A stretch of 64,000 nucleotides of DNA from Bacteroidales bacterium (GTDB lineage Bacteria; Bacteroidota; Bacteroidia; Bacteroidales; WCHB1-69). This document shows, in pieces, positions 49,506 to 59,486 of this stretch; positions within the stretch are counted from its first letter, which is position 1, and each line of letters begins with the position of its first letter. Location: contig JAFVNW010000055.1 of assembly GCA_017506175.1 (NCBI GenBank), positions 37,829-101,828 of the forward strand, given 5' to 3'. The notes beneath the pieces are model-generated. The model was not told the DNA's origin, made no database searches, and saw only the letters and a program-made list of their open reading frames with translations. The translations under genes were made by a program, and so were the position numbers.

Positions 49506-52076
49506 ATGAAGATAAAAGACATTTTTAAGAAGGCGCTGCCCTACTTGGCGGCTTTGGCAATTTTCATCATTCTCACCCTCATCTATGCCTCTCCCGTGTT
49601 GGATGGTAAGGTGATCAATGCCGGTGATACGAAAGGATTTCAAGGGATGTTCCAAGAATGCAAGGAATATAATGCCGAGGGACACTACAGTTGGTGGACA
49701 GGATCTATGTTTGGCGGCATGCCAAATTACCAGATAGGTGGAGGAGAATATCCAGCATACCCCGCAAAATTCACCATTAGGAGAATGGCGCAGTTGTGGT
49801 TACCTTCAACATTAGCATTGTTATTCACATATTTTATTGGCTATTTCATTTTGCTCAGAGCATTCAAAATCAACGAATGGCTCTCCATTGTTGGGGCTAT
49901 TGCCATTGCAATGTCATCATACTTTTTTCTTATCATTCCAGCTGGGCATACCGTAAAAGCCATGGCATTAGCCTTCCTCCCAGTCATCATTGGCGGGTTT
50001 TATCTGATTTTTCAAAAAAAATATGGTTGGGGGATTATACTAACTATGGTATATTCATCATTTGCTCTGATGTTCCACCCCCAAATGACCTATTACATTT
50101 TTATGTTGATTGGGATTTTTGCCATTGCAGAATTGTATATTCACATTAGAGAAAAACGCTGGAAAGACTTGCTCGTTGGCATGGCGGCTTTTGCATTTGC
50201 ATTAGGCATTGGAATTGGCATGCAATCTGCTGAGTATATGGTCAACAAAGAATATGCCCAAGAAACCATGCGTGGCGGTCATTCAGAACTAACCAAAGAA
50301 AAAAATGAAGTTAGTAAGACGAACGGACTTAGTTTGGACTACATGACTCAGTACAGCTATGGCATCGGGGAGACCTCCACTTTGCTCATCCCTGGCTCAC
50401 GTGGCTATGCCTCCGCCTACGATGTGGGGACCAACTCCAAGGTTTATGATGCCATGGTGAAAAATGGCATGCCTAAACGACAGGCGGCAGAGTATTGCAA
50501 AGGTATGCCCACTTATTGGGGGGGGGATGAAGGCACTTCCGGCCCTGTATATGTGGGTGCCATCGTGTGCTTTCTTTTCATTTTAGGATTGCTGATTGTA
50601 AAAGGCCCTTACAAATGGGCGCTATTAGTAGCGACATTATTCTCCATTCTGCTTGCATGGGGCTCCAACTTCATGTGGCTCACCGAATTGTTTGCCAAAT
50701 ACTTCCCGATGTACACCAAGTTCCGAGCGGTGGAATCCATCTTGGTGGTGGCGGAAATCACCATACCACTATTGGGATTCTTGTCCCTCAAGGAAATCAT
50801 GGATCAGAAAGCGGCCAATACTTACGATAAAAAGAAGATGCTGCGCAACATTTATATCGCCGCGGGGGTAACGGCGGGGTTGTGCGTCATCGCATTGATC
50901 GCCAGCTTCTCTATGAACTTCGCATGGGGGCGCGACGAGGCCATTTTTGCCCAATGGCCCGAATGGCTCTCTTCTGCCATTGTAGCCGAACGCGCCGCCA
51001 TTTACCGTGCCAGTGCCTTCCGATCTTTGGTATTCGTGCTGCTCGGAGCCTTGCTGGTATGGCTGTACGCCTCCGAAAAACTCAAATTCGGCTACTTTGT
51101 AGCCATTTTAGGTGTATTGGTGTTGGTAGATATGTGGACCATCGACCGCAAGTTCTTCAATGAAGACAACTTCGTGAGTGCTAAACAGGACAAGGGTTAT
51201 TTTGCAGAACAACCTTGGGAAAAGGAGATTCTTGACCGCGAAGGTGAAAAGGCCCCCCATAACTTCCCCATGAAAAATAGCTACCGCATCTATAACCTTA
51301 CCAATCCGCAAGGACCGTTCAATGACTCCCGCACCTCCTACCGTTTCAAATCCATCGGTGGCTACCACGCTGCCAAATTGCGCCGCTATCAGGATATGAT
51401 TGATGCCCATATCTCCCAAGAAACCAACCCCATGCTTCAATCCATACGCACTATGGATGGGCAGAAGTATTTCTTGCCACTCAGCGATACTACCGACTAT
51501 CCGGTACTTAACATGCTGAATATGAAATACGCGGTGGTGGGCAACGAACAGCCAATGGTGGTGGAGAACCCCAACGCCTTCGGCAACGCCTGGTTTGTAG
51601 ATTCGGTGAAACTCGCCAACAATCCCAATGAAGAGTCGGACGCACTGAATATCATCAACCTCCGCAATACTTTGGTGACGGATGTGAAGTTCAAGGATTT
51701 TGTCAAGGATTTCCGTCCGCACCACGACAGCACTGCCAAGATCAAACTGACTGCCTACGCGCCCGACTATGTGGAATATGACTATTCGGCGAAAGAGAAG
51801 GGCATGGTGGTTTTCTCTGAAGTCTATTATCCGTACGGCTGGAAAGCCTATATCGACGGCAAACCGGCCGACCATTTCCGCGCCAACTACACCCTGCGTG
51901 CGATGAACGTGCCCGCCGGTAAACACCATATCCGTTTCGAGTTCCGTCCCGACACAATAGAGAAGTGGGGAAAAGTTACCATAGCCTGCGCATATATCAT
52001 GGGACTGACCGTATTGGGATTTGCCGGATTCGGCATTTACAGAATGGTGAGAAGAAGAAAAGAAACTAAAGCGTAA
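49506..52076 (+). CDS. YfhO-family membrane protein (GT-C-like)
   Basis: 856 residues: a ~570-residue membrane part with about 12-14 segments and a large C-terminal soluble part (about 580-820) with DDS-like VYYPYGWKAYIDGKP and AGKHHIRFEFRP near the end, then a last hydrophobic segment and a basic tail. The early loop SWWTGSMFGGMPNYQIGGG with GDTKGF is typical of this family. YfhO-type proteins resemble GT-C glycosyltransferases and transfer sugar from lipid carriers to cell-envelope glycans in some bacteria. Context (surface glycan cluster) supports that role. Confidence 0.85.
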   Translation: MKIKDIFKKALPYLAALAIFIILTLIYASPVLDGKVINAGDTKGFQGMFQECKEYNAEGHYSWWTGSMFGGMPNYQIGGGEYPAYPAKFTIRRMAQLWLPSTLALLFTYFIGYFILLRAFKINEWLSIVGAIAIAMSSYFFLIIPAGHTVKAMALAFLPVIIGGFYLIFQKKYGWGIILTMVYSSFALMFHPQMTYYIFMLIGIFAIAELYIHIREKRWKDLLVGMAAFAFALGIGIGMQSAEYMVNKEYAQETMRGGHSELTKEKNEVSKTNGLSLDYMTQYSYGIGETSTLLIPGSRGYASAYDVGTNSKVYDAMVKNGMPKRQAAEYCKGMPTYWGGDEGTSGPVYVGAIVCFLFILGLLIVKGPYKWALLVATLFSILLAWGSNFMWLTELFAKYFPMYTKFRAVESILVVAEITIPLLGFLSLKEIMDQKAANTYDKKKMLRNIYIAAGVTAGLCVIALIASFSMNFAWGRDEAIFAQWPEWLSSAIVAERAAIYRASAFRSLVFVLLGALLVWLYASEKLKFGYFVAILGVLVLVDMWTIDRKFFNEDNFVSAKQDKGYFAEQPWEKEILDREGEKAPHNFPMKNSYRIYNLTNPQGPFNDSRTSYRFKSIGGYHAAKLRRYQDMIDAHISQETNPMLQSIRTMDGQKYFLPLSDTTDYPVLNMLNMKYAVVGNEQPMVVENPNAFGNAWFVDSVKLANNPNEESDALNIINLRNTLVTDVKFKDFVKDFRPHHDSTAKIKLTAYAPDYVEYDYSAKEKGMVVFSEVYYPYGWKAYIDGKPADHFRANYTLRAMNVPAGKHHIRFEFRPDTIEKWGKVTIACAYIMGLTVLGFAGFGIYRMVRRRKETKA

Positions 52077-52087
52077 AAAGATTGATC

Positions 52088-52990
52088 ATGCTCTCCGTTA
52101 TCATCTGCACCTACAACCGCGACAAGTACATCTACAATGTATTGGAAAGTCTGGCGAAGAACACTTTGCCAAAAGAACTATACGAAATTGTACTGGTGAA
52201 TAATAATTGCACGGACAATACGCAAAACGAGTGTGAAAGATTCGCTCATGATTTCCCTGATGTCATCTTCCGATCTTTTGTGGAGACCCATCAAGGATTA
52301 TCTCATGCCCGCAATCGCGGAATAAATGAAAGCGGAGGTGACATCCTGGTATATGTGGATGATGATGCTTTAGTAAATGCAGAATATTTACAAACTTACT
52401 ACGATTTTTTCAACCAATATCCGGACATTGATGCTGCAGGGGGACCCATTATCCCAAAATATGAAACGGAAGAGCCAACATGGATGTCGCATTTCACCAA
52501 AGCGTTGATTACAGGGTACAAATATCTCGGAGACAAGGCAAAAGAGTTTTCCAAGAACGACTATCCTGGAGGCGGCAACGCAGCATACCGTGCTTCAGTT
52601 TTTAAAAAAATTGGTCTGTTCAATGTGGACCTCGGACGCAAGGGCGATAGTTTGGTGGGAGCCGAAGAAAAGGATATTTTCGACAAAATGACCACATTGG
52701 GCATGCGGTTTTACTACCTTCCGACAGCCATCTTGTACCATCTGATTCCTGAGAAAAAGCTCAGCAAAGACTATTTCGACCGTCTCACGTACTCCATCGG
52801 CAAGAGCGAGCGGATGCGCACGTTGAACATCGGGAATGGAAAATACCTGAAAAGGCTTGTATCCGAAGCCATTAAATGGGCAGCATCTATCGTGTTATGC
52901 CTAGGACATACTCTCACCGGCTGTCCGAAAAAAGGCTGGAAACTGATTCAGTTCCGGCGGAATGTGACGAGAGGATTGTTGGGGAAATAA
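52088..52990 (+). CDS. GT2 glycosyltransferase
   Basis: 300 residues, GT-A fold. SVIICTYNRDKYIYNVLESLAKNTLPKELYEIVLVNNNCTDNTQ, VYVDDDALVNAEYL (DDD metal site) and PGGGNAAYRASVFKKIG are standard. It transfers a sugar to the lipid-linked chain in the cytoplasm. ATG at 52088; the frame from 52082 begins with TTG. Followed closely by the GT11 gene. Confidence 0.92.
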   Translation: MLSVIICTYNRDKYIYNVLESLAKNTLPKELYEIVLVNNNCTDNTQNECERFAHDFPDVIFRSFVETHQGLSHARNRGINESGGDILVYVDDDALVNAEYLQTYYDFFNQYPDIDAAGGPIIPKYETEEPTWMSHFTKALITGYKYLGDKAKEFSKNDYPGGGNAAYRASVFKKIGLFNVDLGRKGDSLVGAEEKDIFDKMTTLGMRFYYLPTAILYHLIPEKKLSKDYFDRLTYSIGKSERMRTLNIGNGKYLKRLVSEAIKWAASIVLCLGHTLTGCPKKGWKLIQFRRNVTRGLLGK

Positions 52991-53021
52991 CAAACACTAA
53001 TTATGTAAAAAGTGAATAACA

Positions 53022-53903
53022 ATGATAACCATCATTTTACAAGGAGGTCTCGGAAATCAAATGTACCAGTATGCTGCGGCTAACTCACTGGCTACTCGAT
53101 TGAATACGGAAGTTAGAATGGATTTGTCTATTTTCAAAATACATCAACAAAAAAGCTGGTGCCGTCCTTACGAACTTGAAGTGTTCGATTTTGATGCCAT
53201 AAAATTTTCTGCTACCTCATTTATGAAAAAGTCATGGTTGGCACTTTTAACTGGTCATGGGCACAATAAGGCTGTGGAATTACTGAAAAAATCCAAACAT
53301 GTCTATGACTCTTCCTCTTCTGATATGAATGCTTGGGAGCATTGTCCCGACGGAACAACCCTGTTCGGTTATTTCGCCTCAGAAAAGTATTTCAAGGATC
53401 ATCGCGCTATTATTCTCAACGATTTCCAGTTCAAACATCCTTTAGATGAGAGAAATAACACGCTGGCCAATCAGATAGAATCCACTAATTCAGTATCTGT
53501 ACATATCCGACGAGGCGATTATCTGAATGAGGTGAATTCAAAAGTATTTGCCCAAATCTCTCCAGAATGGTATTTCAGAGCGATTGAAATGGTGAAAGAA
53601 CAAAAATCTGCTACACACTTCTACTTTTTCTCGGACGACATTGAATGGTGCCGACAAATCTTCCAGAATTTGGACAACACCTCTTTTATTGATTGGAATC
53701 ATGGTGCAAATTCCTACCGCGACATGCAACTCATGAGTCTCTGCAAACACAATATCATCCCCAACAGCACCTTCAGTTGGTGGGGTGCATGGTTAAATGC
53801 AAATCCTGAAAAGATGGTGATTGCACCTTCCACTTATTTTATCGACAACACCCAAAACAAAACCTATCGGGAGGACATGCCGAAGGATTGGATTTTATTA
53901 TAA
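53022..53903 (+). CDS. GT11 alpha-1,2-fucosyl/colitosyl-type transferase
   Basis: 293 residues. [17 protein letters not shown] at the start, [10 protein letters not shown] (the GDP-sugar-binding arginine motif), and [28 protein letters not shown] are GT11 signatures. Family members transfer fucose, or colitose in E. coli O55, from GDP-sugar to galactose in alpha-1,2 linkage. The next three genes make GDP-6-deoxy sugars, so substrate and enzyme are neighbours. The start of gmd overlaps the end of the frame; the stop at 53903 lies 11 bp before the gmd ATG. Confidence 0.9.
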   Translation: MITIILQGGLGNQMYQYAAANSLATRLNTEVRMDLSIFKIHQQKSWCRPYELEVFDFDAIKFSATSFMKKSWLALLTGHGHNKAVELLKKSKHVYDSSSSDMNAWEHCPDGTTLFGYFASEKYFKDHRAIILNDFQFKHPLDERNNTLANQIESTNSVSVHIRRGDYLNEVNSKVFAQISPEWYFRAIEMVKEQKSATHFYFFSDDIEWCRQIFQNLDNTSFIDWNHGANSYRDMQLMSLCKHNIIPNSTFSWWGAWLNANPEKMVIAPSTYFIDNTQNKTYREDMPKDWILL

Positions 53904-53914
53904 ATCATTTACTT

Positions 53915-54976
53915 ATGAAAAAAATAGCACTCATTACAGGAATCACAGGACAAGACGGATCGTATCTTGCTGAACTGTTGCTGTCAAAAGGATATGAGGT
54001 CCACGGCATCATCCGCCGCTCCTCCTCTTTCAATACCGGAAGAATCGAACATCTGTATCTCGATGAATGGATACGCGACATGAAACACCAGGCGCTGTTG
54101 AAGTTGCACTACGGGGATATGACAGACTCCAGCTCCCTTATCCGTATCATTCGAGAAGTACAACCCACCGAAATCTATAATCTGGCCGCTCAAAGTCATG
54201 TGAAAGTGAGTTTTGAGGTGCCGGAATACACTGCTGAAACCGATGCAGTCGGAACCTTGCGCCTGCTGGAAGCCGTTTGTATTTTGGGTATGCAGAAGTC
54301 TGTCCGCATCTACCAGGCTTCAACCTCTGAATTGTTTGGACTTGTGCAGGAAATACCCCAGTCTGAAACCACTCCATTCTATCCGAGAAGTCCGTACGGT
54401 GTGGCCAAGCAGTATGGCTTTTGGATTACCAAAAACTACCGTGAAGCATACGGCATGTTTGCGGTCAATGGTATTTTATTCAATCATGAAAGTGAAAGAA
54501 GAGGCGAGACTTTTGTTACCCGAAAGATAACCTTGGCGGTGGCCAGAATCCATGAAGGTTTGCAAGACAAGCTATACCTTGGCAACCTGAACGCGCTGCG
54601 AGATTGGGGTTATGCTAAGGATTATGTGGAATGTATGTGGTTGATGCTTCAGCACGACACTCCTGAGGATTTTGTGATAGCGACGGGTGAGAACCACTCT
54701 ATCAGAGAATTTTGCGAATTAGCATTTAAAGAAATTGGCATTAATCTTATATGGCAAGGTACCGGTGTGGATGAAAAAGGTATCGACAGCAGCACCGGAC
54801 GCATTCTGGTGGAGGTGGATCAAAAGTATTACCGTCCCACGGAAGTGGAGCAGTTATTGGGAAATCCAGCGAAAGCTAAGAAATTGCTGGGATGGAATCC
54901 CACAAAAACATCCTTTCCTGAATTAGTTCACCTGATGGTGCAACACGATCTCCAATTAGTGAAAAAACAGAAATAG
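53915..54976 (+). CDS. gmd: GDP-mannose 4,6-dehydratase
   Basis: 353 residues. [42 protein letters not shown] is the NADP-binding start of Gmd; [31 protein letters not shown] holds the Ser/Thr-Tyr-Lys catalytic set; [18 protein letters not shown] is the characteristic subunit loop. It converts GDP-D-mannose to GDP-4-keto-6-deoxy-D-mannose in the cytoplasm. Frame extension to 53888 lies in the previous gene; ATG 53915 gives the family start. Confidence 0.96.
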   Translation: MKKIALITGITGQDGSYLAELLLSKGYEVHGIIRRSSSFNTGRIEHLYLDEWIRDMKHQALLKLHYGDMTDSSSLIRIIREVQPTEIYNLAAQSHVKVSFEVPEYTAETDAVGTLRLLEAVCILGMQKSVRIYQASTSELFGLVQEIPQSETTPFYPRSPYGVAKQYGFWITKNYREAYGMFAVNGILFNHESERRGETFVTRKITLAVARIHEGLQDKLYLGNLNALRDWGYAKDYVECMWLMLQHDTPEDFVIATGENHSIREFCELAFKEIGINLIWQGTGVDEKGIDSSTGRILVEVDQKYYRPTEVEQLLGNPAKAKKLLGWNPTKTSFPELVHLMVQHDLQLVKKQK

Positions 54977-54980
54977 CATC

Positions 54981-55907
54981 ATGAATAAAGATTCGCTCAT
55001 ATATGTTGCTGGACATAGGGGACTTGCTGGCTCTGCTATAGTAAGATGTTTGCAAAAAAATGGCTATCATAACCTCATCTACCGCACTTCCTCCGAACTG
55101 GATTTGCGCAACCAAAGTGACGTGCGCGATTTTTTGCACGATCAAAAACCAGAATATGTGTTTCTGGCGGCCGGCAAAGTGGGCGGTATTCGTGCCAATA
55201 TCGAGAATCCTGCTTCTTTCCTGTATGATAATCTGGCCATGCAAAGCAATATCATACACGAGGCCTATCTTGCAAAGGTGAAAAAAATATTGGTGCTGGG
55301 CTCCTCCTGTATCTATCCTGCTCACTGTCAGCAGCCCATGAAAGAAGAGTATTTGATGGATGGCAAGTTGGAGCCGACCAACGAAGGCTATGCCTTATCC
55401 AAAGTGGTAGCTTTGAAAATGGCCTATTACTATCATCTTCAATACGGATTTAATGCGGTGTCGATTATGCCACCGAATTTGTATGGCTATAATGACAGTT
55501 TTGACCCCTTGCATTCTCATGTTTTGTCGGCCACTGTGAAAAAGTTTGTGGATGCAGTGGAATCAGGGCAAAAAGAGGTGGTGATGTGGGGAACGGGCAA
55601 TGCCCGCCGAGAATTTATGAATGTGGATGATTTGGCAGCGGCCGCATTGTTCTTGATGCTGAACTATGACAAACCCGAGTTTGTGAATGTGGGGTGGGGC
55701 ACCGATGTTTCCATTAAGGAGTTGGCGGAGATGATAGCCCAACACGCCGGTTTCCAAGGCAATATTTCATGGGATGCGACGAAGCCCGACGGCATGATGC
55801 GCAAATGTATGGATGTAACCCGGATGAAAGCCTTGGGCTTTGCTCCTGCCATCACTTTGGAGGCCGGTATTAAACAAATGATAGAATATTATAAATCAGT
55901 AAGATAA
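54981..55907 (+). CDS. GDP-L-fucose synthase family (Fcl/ColC-like)
   Basis: 308 residues. AGHRGLAGSAIVRCLQKNGY (Rossmann start), GSSCIYP, and YALSKVVALKMAYYY with the Tyr-x3-Lys pair; MPPNLYGYNDSF and NVGWGTDVSIKELAEMIA are typical of Fcl (WcaG). Fcl does 3,5-epimerisation and 4-reduction of GDP-4-keto-6-deoxymannose to GDP-L-fucose. The related ColC does it on the 3-deoxy intermediate. Since a ColD-like gene follows with a 1-nt overlap, ColC is possible; the two cannot be told apart by eye. Confidence 0.9.
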   Translation: MNKDSLIYVAGHRGLAGSAIVRCLQKNGYHNLIYRTSSELDLRNQSDVRDFLHDQKPEYVFLAAGKVGGIRANIENPASFLYDNLAMQSNIIHEAYLAKVKKILVLGSSCIYPAHCQQPMKEEYLMDGKLEPTNEGYALSKVVALKMAYYYHLQYGFNAVSIMPPNLYGYNDSFDPLHSHVLSATVKKFVDAVESGQKEVVMWGTGNARREFMNVDDLAAAALFLMLNYDKPEFVNVGWGTDVSIKELAEMIAQHAGFQGNISWDATKPDGMMRKCMDVTRMKALGFAPAITLEAGIKQMIEYYKSVR

Positions 55908-57079
55908 TGAGAATCCCGTTGATGAAGCACGCTTTCCTTGAAGAGAAGGAAACGAAGAAAAAGTTGGCCGAGTTTATCGTATCCTCGGATATGTTTTCCA
56001 TGGGAAAATATTGCAAAATGTTTGAGGAACAATTTGCCCAATACCAGCAGTCAAAATATGCTGTACTCTTCAATAGTGGTGGCAGTGCCAATTTAGCCTT
56101 GCTGCAGGCATTGAAAAGTATGGGAAAACTGAAAGAAGGGGATAAAGTCGGTTTTTCCGCGCTGACCTGGTCCACCAATGTGATGCCCATTATTCAAATG
56201 GGGCTCATCCCGGTTCCGATAGACGTTTCCACCGAGACCATCAACGTGATGGCTGACAATCTCAAGGAAAGATTACAGGAGACTGATTTGCAGGCTTTCT
56301 TCACCACCAATGTGTTGGGATTTGCTGGCGACTTGGAGCAGATTGCTGCTTTGTGCAAGGAACGGGGCATCTTGCTGTTGGAAGACAACTGCGAATCACT
56401 TGGCGTGAAGCTGGCGGGCAAGAAAACGGGCAACTTTGGATTGGCGGCCACTTTTTCGTTCTATGTGGCGCACCACATGTCCACGATAGAGGGCGGCATG
56501 ATTTGTACAGATGACGAGGAGTTGTACAACTTACTGAAAATCACACGCGCCAATGGCTGGGACCGCAATGTGGATCCTGACAAGCAGGCGCAGATACGCA
56601 AACCCTATCAGATTGACGAGTTCTATGCCAAATATTCGTTCTTTGAGTTGGGTTTCAACCTCCGACCGACTGAAATTACGGGTTTTTTAGGGATTGAGCA
56701 ACTGCAATATTTGGAACAGAATATAGCTGTCCGCAACCACAATTATGCTGTTTTTGAATCTGTGATACAAGAAAACAACGAGTTGCTTCCTGTTCAGCAC
56801 GCGCACATCAGTAGGATTTCACCCTTTGGCTTGGTGATTATGTGCCAATCGCCCGAATTACGGAAGAAATATTTGGAAAGATTTATCCAAGCCGACATTG
56901 AGATACGGCCTGTAATAGCCGGCAATATGCAGAACCAACCCTTCTACAAAAAGTATGTGAAACAACTCTATGCGCTGCCCAACACCGACTTTGTGAACCA
57001 GTGTGGATTCTACTGCGGGAATTATCCGGAGTTGATAGATGAGGATGTGGAAACGATTTGTGGGTGTTTGAGGGGGTAA
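55907..57079 (+). CDS. DegT-family PLP enzyme with His in place of the PLP lysine (ColD-like)
   Basis: 390 residues of the DegT/DnrJ/EryC1/StrS fold. In aminotransferases SFxxxK holds the PLP lysine; here SFYVAHHMSTIEGGM puts His189 in that place, as in ColD (GDP-4-keto-6-deoxymannose 3-dehydratase) and RfbH-type 3-dehydrases, which keep PLP or PMP non-covalently bound. LLLEDNCESLGVK carries the Asp that pairs with the pyridine N. The likely reaction removes the 3-OH of the Gmd product to give a 3,6-dideoxy sugar. Overlaps the previous gene by one base. RfbH-type alternatives work on CDP-sugars; the gmd neighbour supports GDP. Confidence 0.8.
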   Translation: MRIPLMKHAFLEEKETKKKLAEFIVSSDMFSMGKYCKMFEEQFAQYQQSKYAVLFNSGGSANLALLQALKSMGKLKEGDKVGFSALTWSTNVMPIIQMGLIPVPIDVSTETINVMADNLKERLQETDLQAFFTTNVLGFAGDLEQIAALCKERGILLLEDNCESLGVKLAGKKTGNFGLAATFSFYVAHHMSTIEGGMICTDDEELYNLLKITRANGWDRNVDPDKQAQIRKPYQIDEFYAKYSFFELGFNLRPTEITGFLGIEQLQYLEQNIAVRNHNYAVFESVIQENNELLPVQHAHISRISPFGLVIMCQSPELRKKYLERFIQADIEIRPVIAGNMQNQPFYKKYVKQLYALPNTDFVNQCGFYCGNYPELIDEDVETICGCLRG

Positions 57080-57090
57080 AAGATTTCTTC

Positions 57091-58107
57091 TCACATCTTC
57101 TCCACCACCTTGTCCTTTACAGAAATCATCAGGCTGACGACCTTATCAAAAACTTTTCCTAATGCTATACGACGCAGAAATTCGATGAATGCACTCAGAA
57201 CACAAGCTATAACGATGACGATTACAAAACTCAGGAAGAAAAAGTCATCCCTGACCAAGAATACTTTGATAAGGAAACCATGTATGATGTAAACGCTGAA
57301 AACATAGTTGGCCAGCTTGTTGATGAAGGAACTATAGAAGGTTCTCTGCAAGAAACAATAAAACACACATATTGAGGCCAGGAAAATAAACGCACTATTA
57401 TCTCGGGCAAATTGCAGAAACACATGGTGTTTGACAAAAATTGACACCGCTGAATTCAGAGAAAAGATGATTATAAAACACAGAATCATAAACAACACCG
57501 CGTGCTTCTTGATGATTTCAGGGAAACCGTACTTGGCAAGATAACGTCCTGTTAAATAAGCTAATAGCATATTGACGATACCTTTCCCATTGTCGCCCAA
57601 TATTTCAGTGATAAAACACGTTGGAGCTATCACGAAAAACAATATCAGTGTCAACAATAAGGCTTTGAAGTGTATTTGTTTTATCGCCTCAACACCCTGA
57701 TTAACGAAAGGAGAGAGCGCATACAGAACGATATAACAGGTTATAAACCAATACTTTTTCGTACATACTGGGAAAATGCTTGACAACAGAACCTTAAAAT
57801 CTAACGGCCGATGCAATAGGGTTAGCTCCAGTATGTGAGTAGTTACCGAATAGAAAAAGATAATGGTTATCAGCGAAAACAATCGTTCCCATTTGAAGTG
57901 GATGCCATAATATCCACTGATGAGAATGAAAATGGTTACGCCAGCATTAGCAAAGGTGTTCCATAAAAGGATAAATTCCGTTTTGAGAATGTCTTGCGTC
58001 TCAAATAATGGCCTCAGTATATGCATGCCGATAATGCCAACAATGCACAACATTCTCAATAATTCAATATTTGAGTTTCTCTGAAGTGTTCTTACTTCTT
58101 CACTCAT
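57091..58107 (-). CDS. Acyltransferase 3 family membrane protein
   Basis: 338 residues with about 10 hydrophobic segments. RNSNIELLRMLCIVGIIGMHIL is the typical opening (Arg and a His after the first helix) of the OafA/NodX-like acyltransferase 3 family; SGYYGIHFKW follows. These inner-membrane proteins O-acetylate or otherwise acylate surface sugars. It converges with the ColD-like gene, 11 bp away, and lies at the 3' end of the minus-strand operon. Confidence 0.85.
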   Translation of the reverse strand: MSEEVRTLQRNSNIELLRMLCIVGIIGMHILRPLFETQDILKTEFILLWNTFANAGVTIFILISGYYGIHFKWERLFSLITIIFFYSVTTHILELTLLHRPLDFKVLLSSIFPVCTKKYWFITCYIVLYALSPFVNQGVEAIKQIHFKALLLTLILFFVIAPTCFITEILGDNGKGIVNMLLAYLTGRYLAKYGFPEIIKKHAVLFMILCFIIIFSLNSAVSIFVKHHVFLQFARDNSAFIFLASICVFYCFLQRTFYSSFINKLANYVFSVYIIHGFLIKVFLVRDDFFFLSFVIVIVIACVLSAFIEFLRRIALGKVFDKVVSLMISVKDKVVEKM

Positions 58108-58119
58108 ATCGGTTGCGAA

Positions 58120-59124
58120 TTATTTATATATCAATAGCTTAAAAGCCTTAAAAAGTATCTTAGGATTATACCACGGCAATTTTATGGATAAGACCCTTTG
58201 AAATTTTTTCTTGTAAATACAGCAAACAACCCAACGGCTGTACAATAATCCGCCCCAATCGGAACTTTTGAACTGCTGTTTTAAAATATTCTGCTGATAC
58301 AAAAGTTCCAAATAATTCTTCTCTTTATTGAACAATTCTGATGGATGCTGCGAATTACGACTCCCATAGTGATAGAGCAAGAACGAATAGAGGTGAAGGC
58401 TCATCTCTTCGTCCGACAGCTCCCTGTCCCAAAAGGCCTCCATTGCTGGGCGGAAAATCCGTTTTTTGGTAGCGATCATATATTCTTCCTTATGAGCGGA
58501 GATGTTTTCTCCATGCCACCGGTATTTCATCAAAAATTGAGGAATGTTGGCAAACTTATAGCCTTTAAGCATGAGTCTGTGCCACAATTCCAGGTCCTCG
58601 GTATCAACCATACCTGTGCTATAGTGATTCTCTTTCAGAACATTGGCTTTAGCCATAACCGAAGGATGAATGAATGGACAAGAGAAATAGGACAAACATT
58701 GAAGCAATTCAGGCGTATCAATATTTTTGATTTTACCTGTTTTTCTTCCCTCTCCATCAATCCGGTACGCCCATGTGCCACAAACCGCAACATCCGGGTG
58801 TCTTTTCATGAATTGCACTTGCTTCTCAAATCTTTTGGGTTGGCAGACATCATCTGCGTCCATACGGGCTATAAAATCACCATTGGCGAGGTCTATTCCT
58901 TTGTTCAGTGTTGCTATCAGTTTCAGATTACATTCATTTTCTATATACCTGATTCGTGGATCATTATAGGATAAAATAATATCCTTACTGCTATCGGTTG
59001 AACCATCGTTAATCAACAACAGTTCAAAATGAGTATAGGTTTGCGCTAGTACACTTTCAATAGCCTCACGCAAATACTTTTCACCGTTGTAAACGGGCAT
59101 AATGACGGAAATGAGAGAGTCCAT
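58120..59124 (-). CDS. GT2 glycosyltransferase
   Basis: 334 residues, GT-A. ISVIMPVYNGEKYLREAIESVLAQTYTHFELLLINDGSTDSS, IARMDADDVCQPKRF (DAD metal motif) and FIHPSVMAKANVL are standard. C-terminal ~90 residues are helical and basic. A sugar transferase of the polysaccharide cluster. It precedes the acyltransferase by 12 bp. Confidence 0.9.
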   Translation of the reverse strand: MDSLISVIMPVYNGEKYLREAIESVLAQTYTHFELLLINDGSTDSSKDIILSYNDPRIRYIENECNLKLIATLNKGIDLANGDFIARMDADDVCQPKRFEKQVQFMKRHPDVAVCGTWAYRIDGEGRKTGKIKNIDTPELLQCLSYFSCPFIHPSVMAKANVLKENHYSTGMVDTEDLELWHRLMLKGYKFANIPQFLMKYRWHGENISAHKEEYMIATKKRIFRPAMEAFWDRELSDEEMSLHLYSFLLYHYGSRNSQHPSELFNKEKNYLELLYQQNILKQQFKSSDWGGLLYSRWVVCCIYKKKFQRVLSIKLPWYNPKILFKAFKLLIYK

Positions 59125-59129
59125 TTAAT

Positions 59130-59450
59130 CTATCTAATTGGGTTTGTTTCTTTGAAATTCACCTTTCTTGTTGGCTTATATTCCTTACCAATAAATGCCA
59201 ACACCTTAGGATGTACATTTGCGCTATAATAATCACACTCTACCGATTCAGGGAATCCTTCAATTGCAGTGGAACAGATAGTTATAATTCTTTTAGGAGA
59301 AAGCCCCATCGCCATTAAAATCTGGCTACTAACAGGCTTTGCAAAGACCTTTACCTCAGGGAAATATTTCTTATAATTGAATGTATCTCTGGGATGTGTT
59401 TTGACAATTAAATCCTTTTCTGGATAATTTTGGAATATTCCTTGTATCAT
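59130..59450 (-). pseudogene. C-terminal fragment of a GT52/sialyltransferase-like protein
   Basis: 106 residues: YPEKDLIVKTHPRDTFNYKKYF and STAIEGFPESVECDYYS match the C-terminal donor-binding part of polysialyl/GT52-type transferases (KxHPRD; the S/T after ICSTA). A full enzyme is ~300-380 residues, and there is an in-frame stop upstream, so the N-terminal half is missing. If translated it would be inactive. It lies in line between GT2 and LicD genes. Confidence 0.65.
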
Positions 59451-59486
59451 ACAGACTGGGATAATAACCGATAATTAGGCATACAA

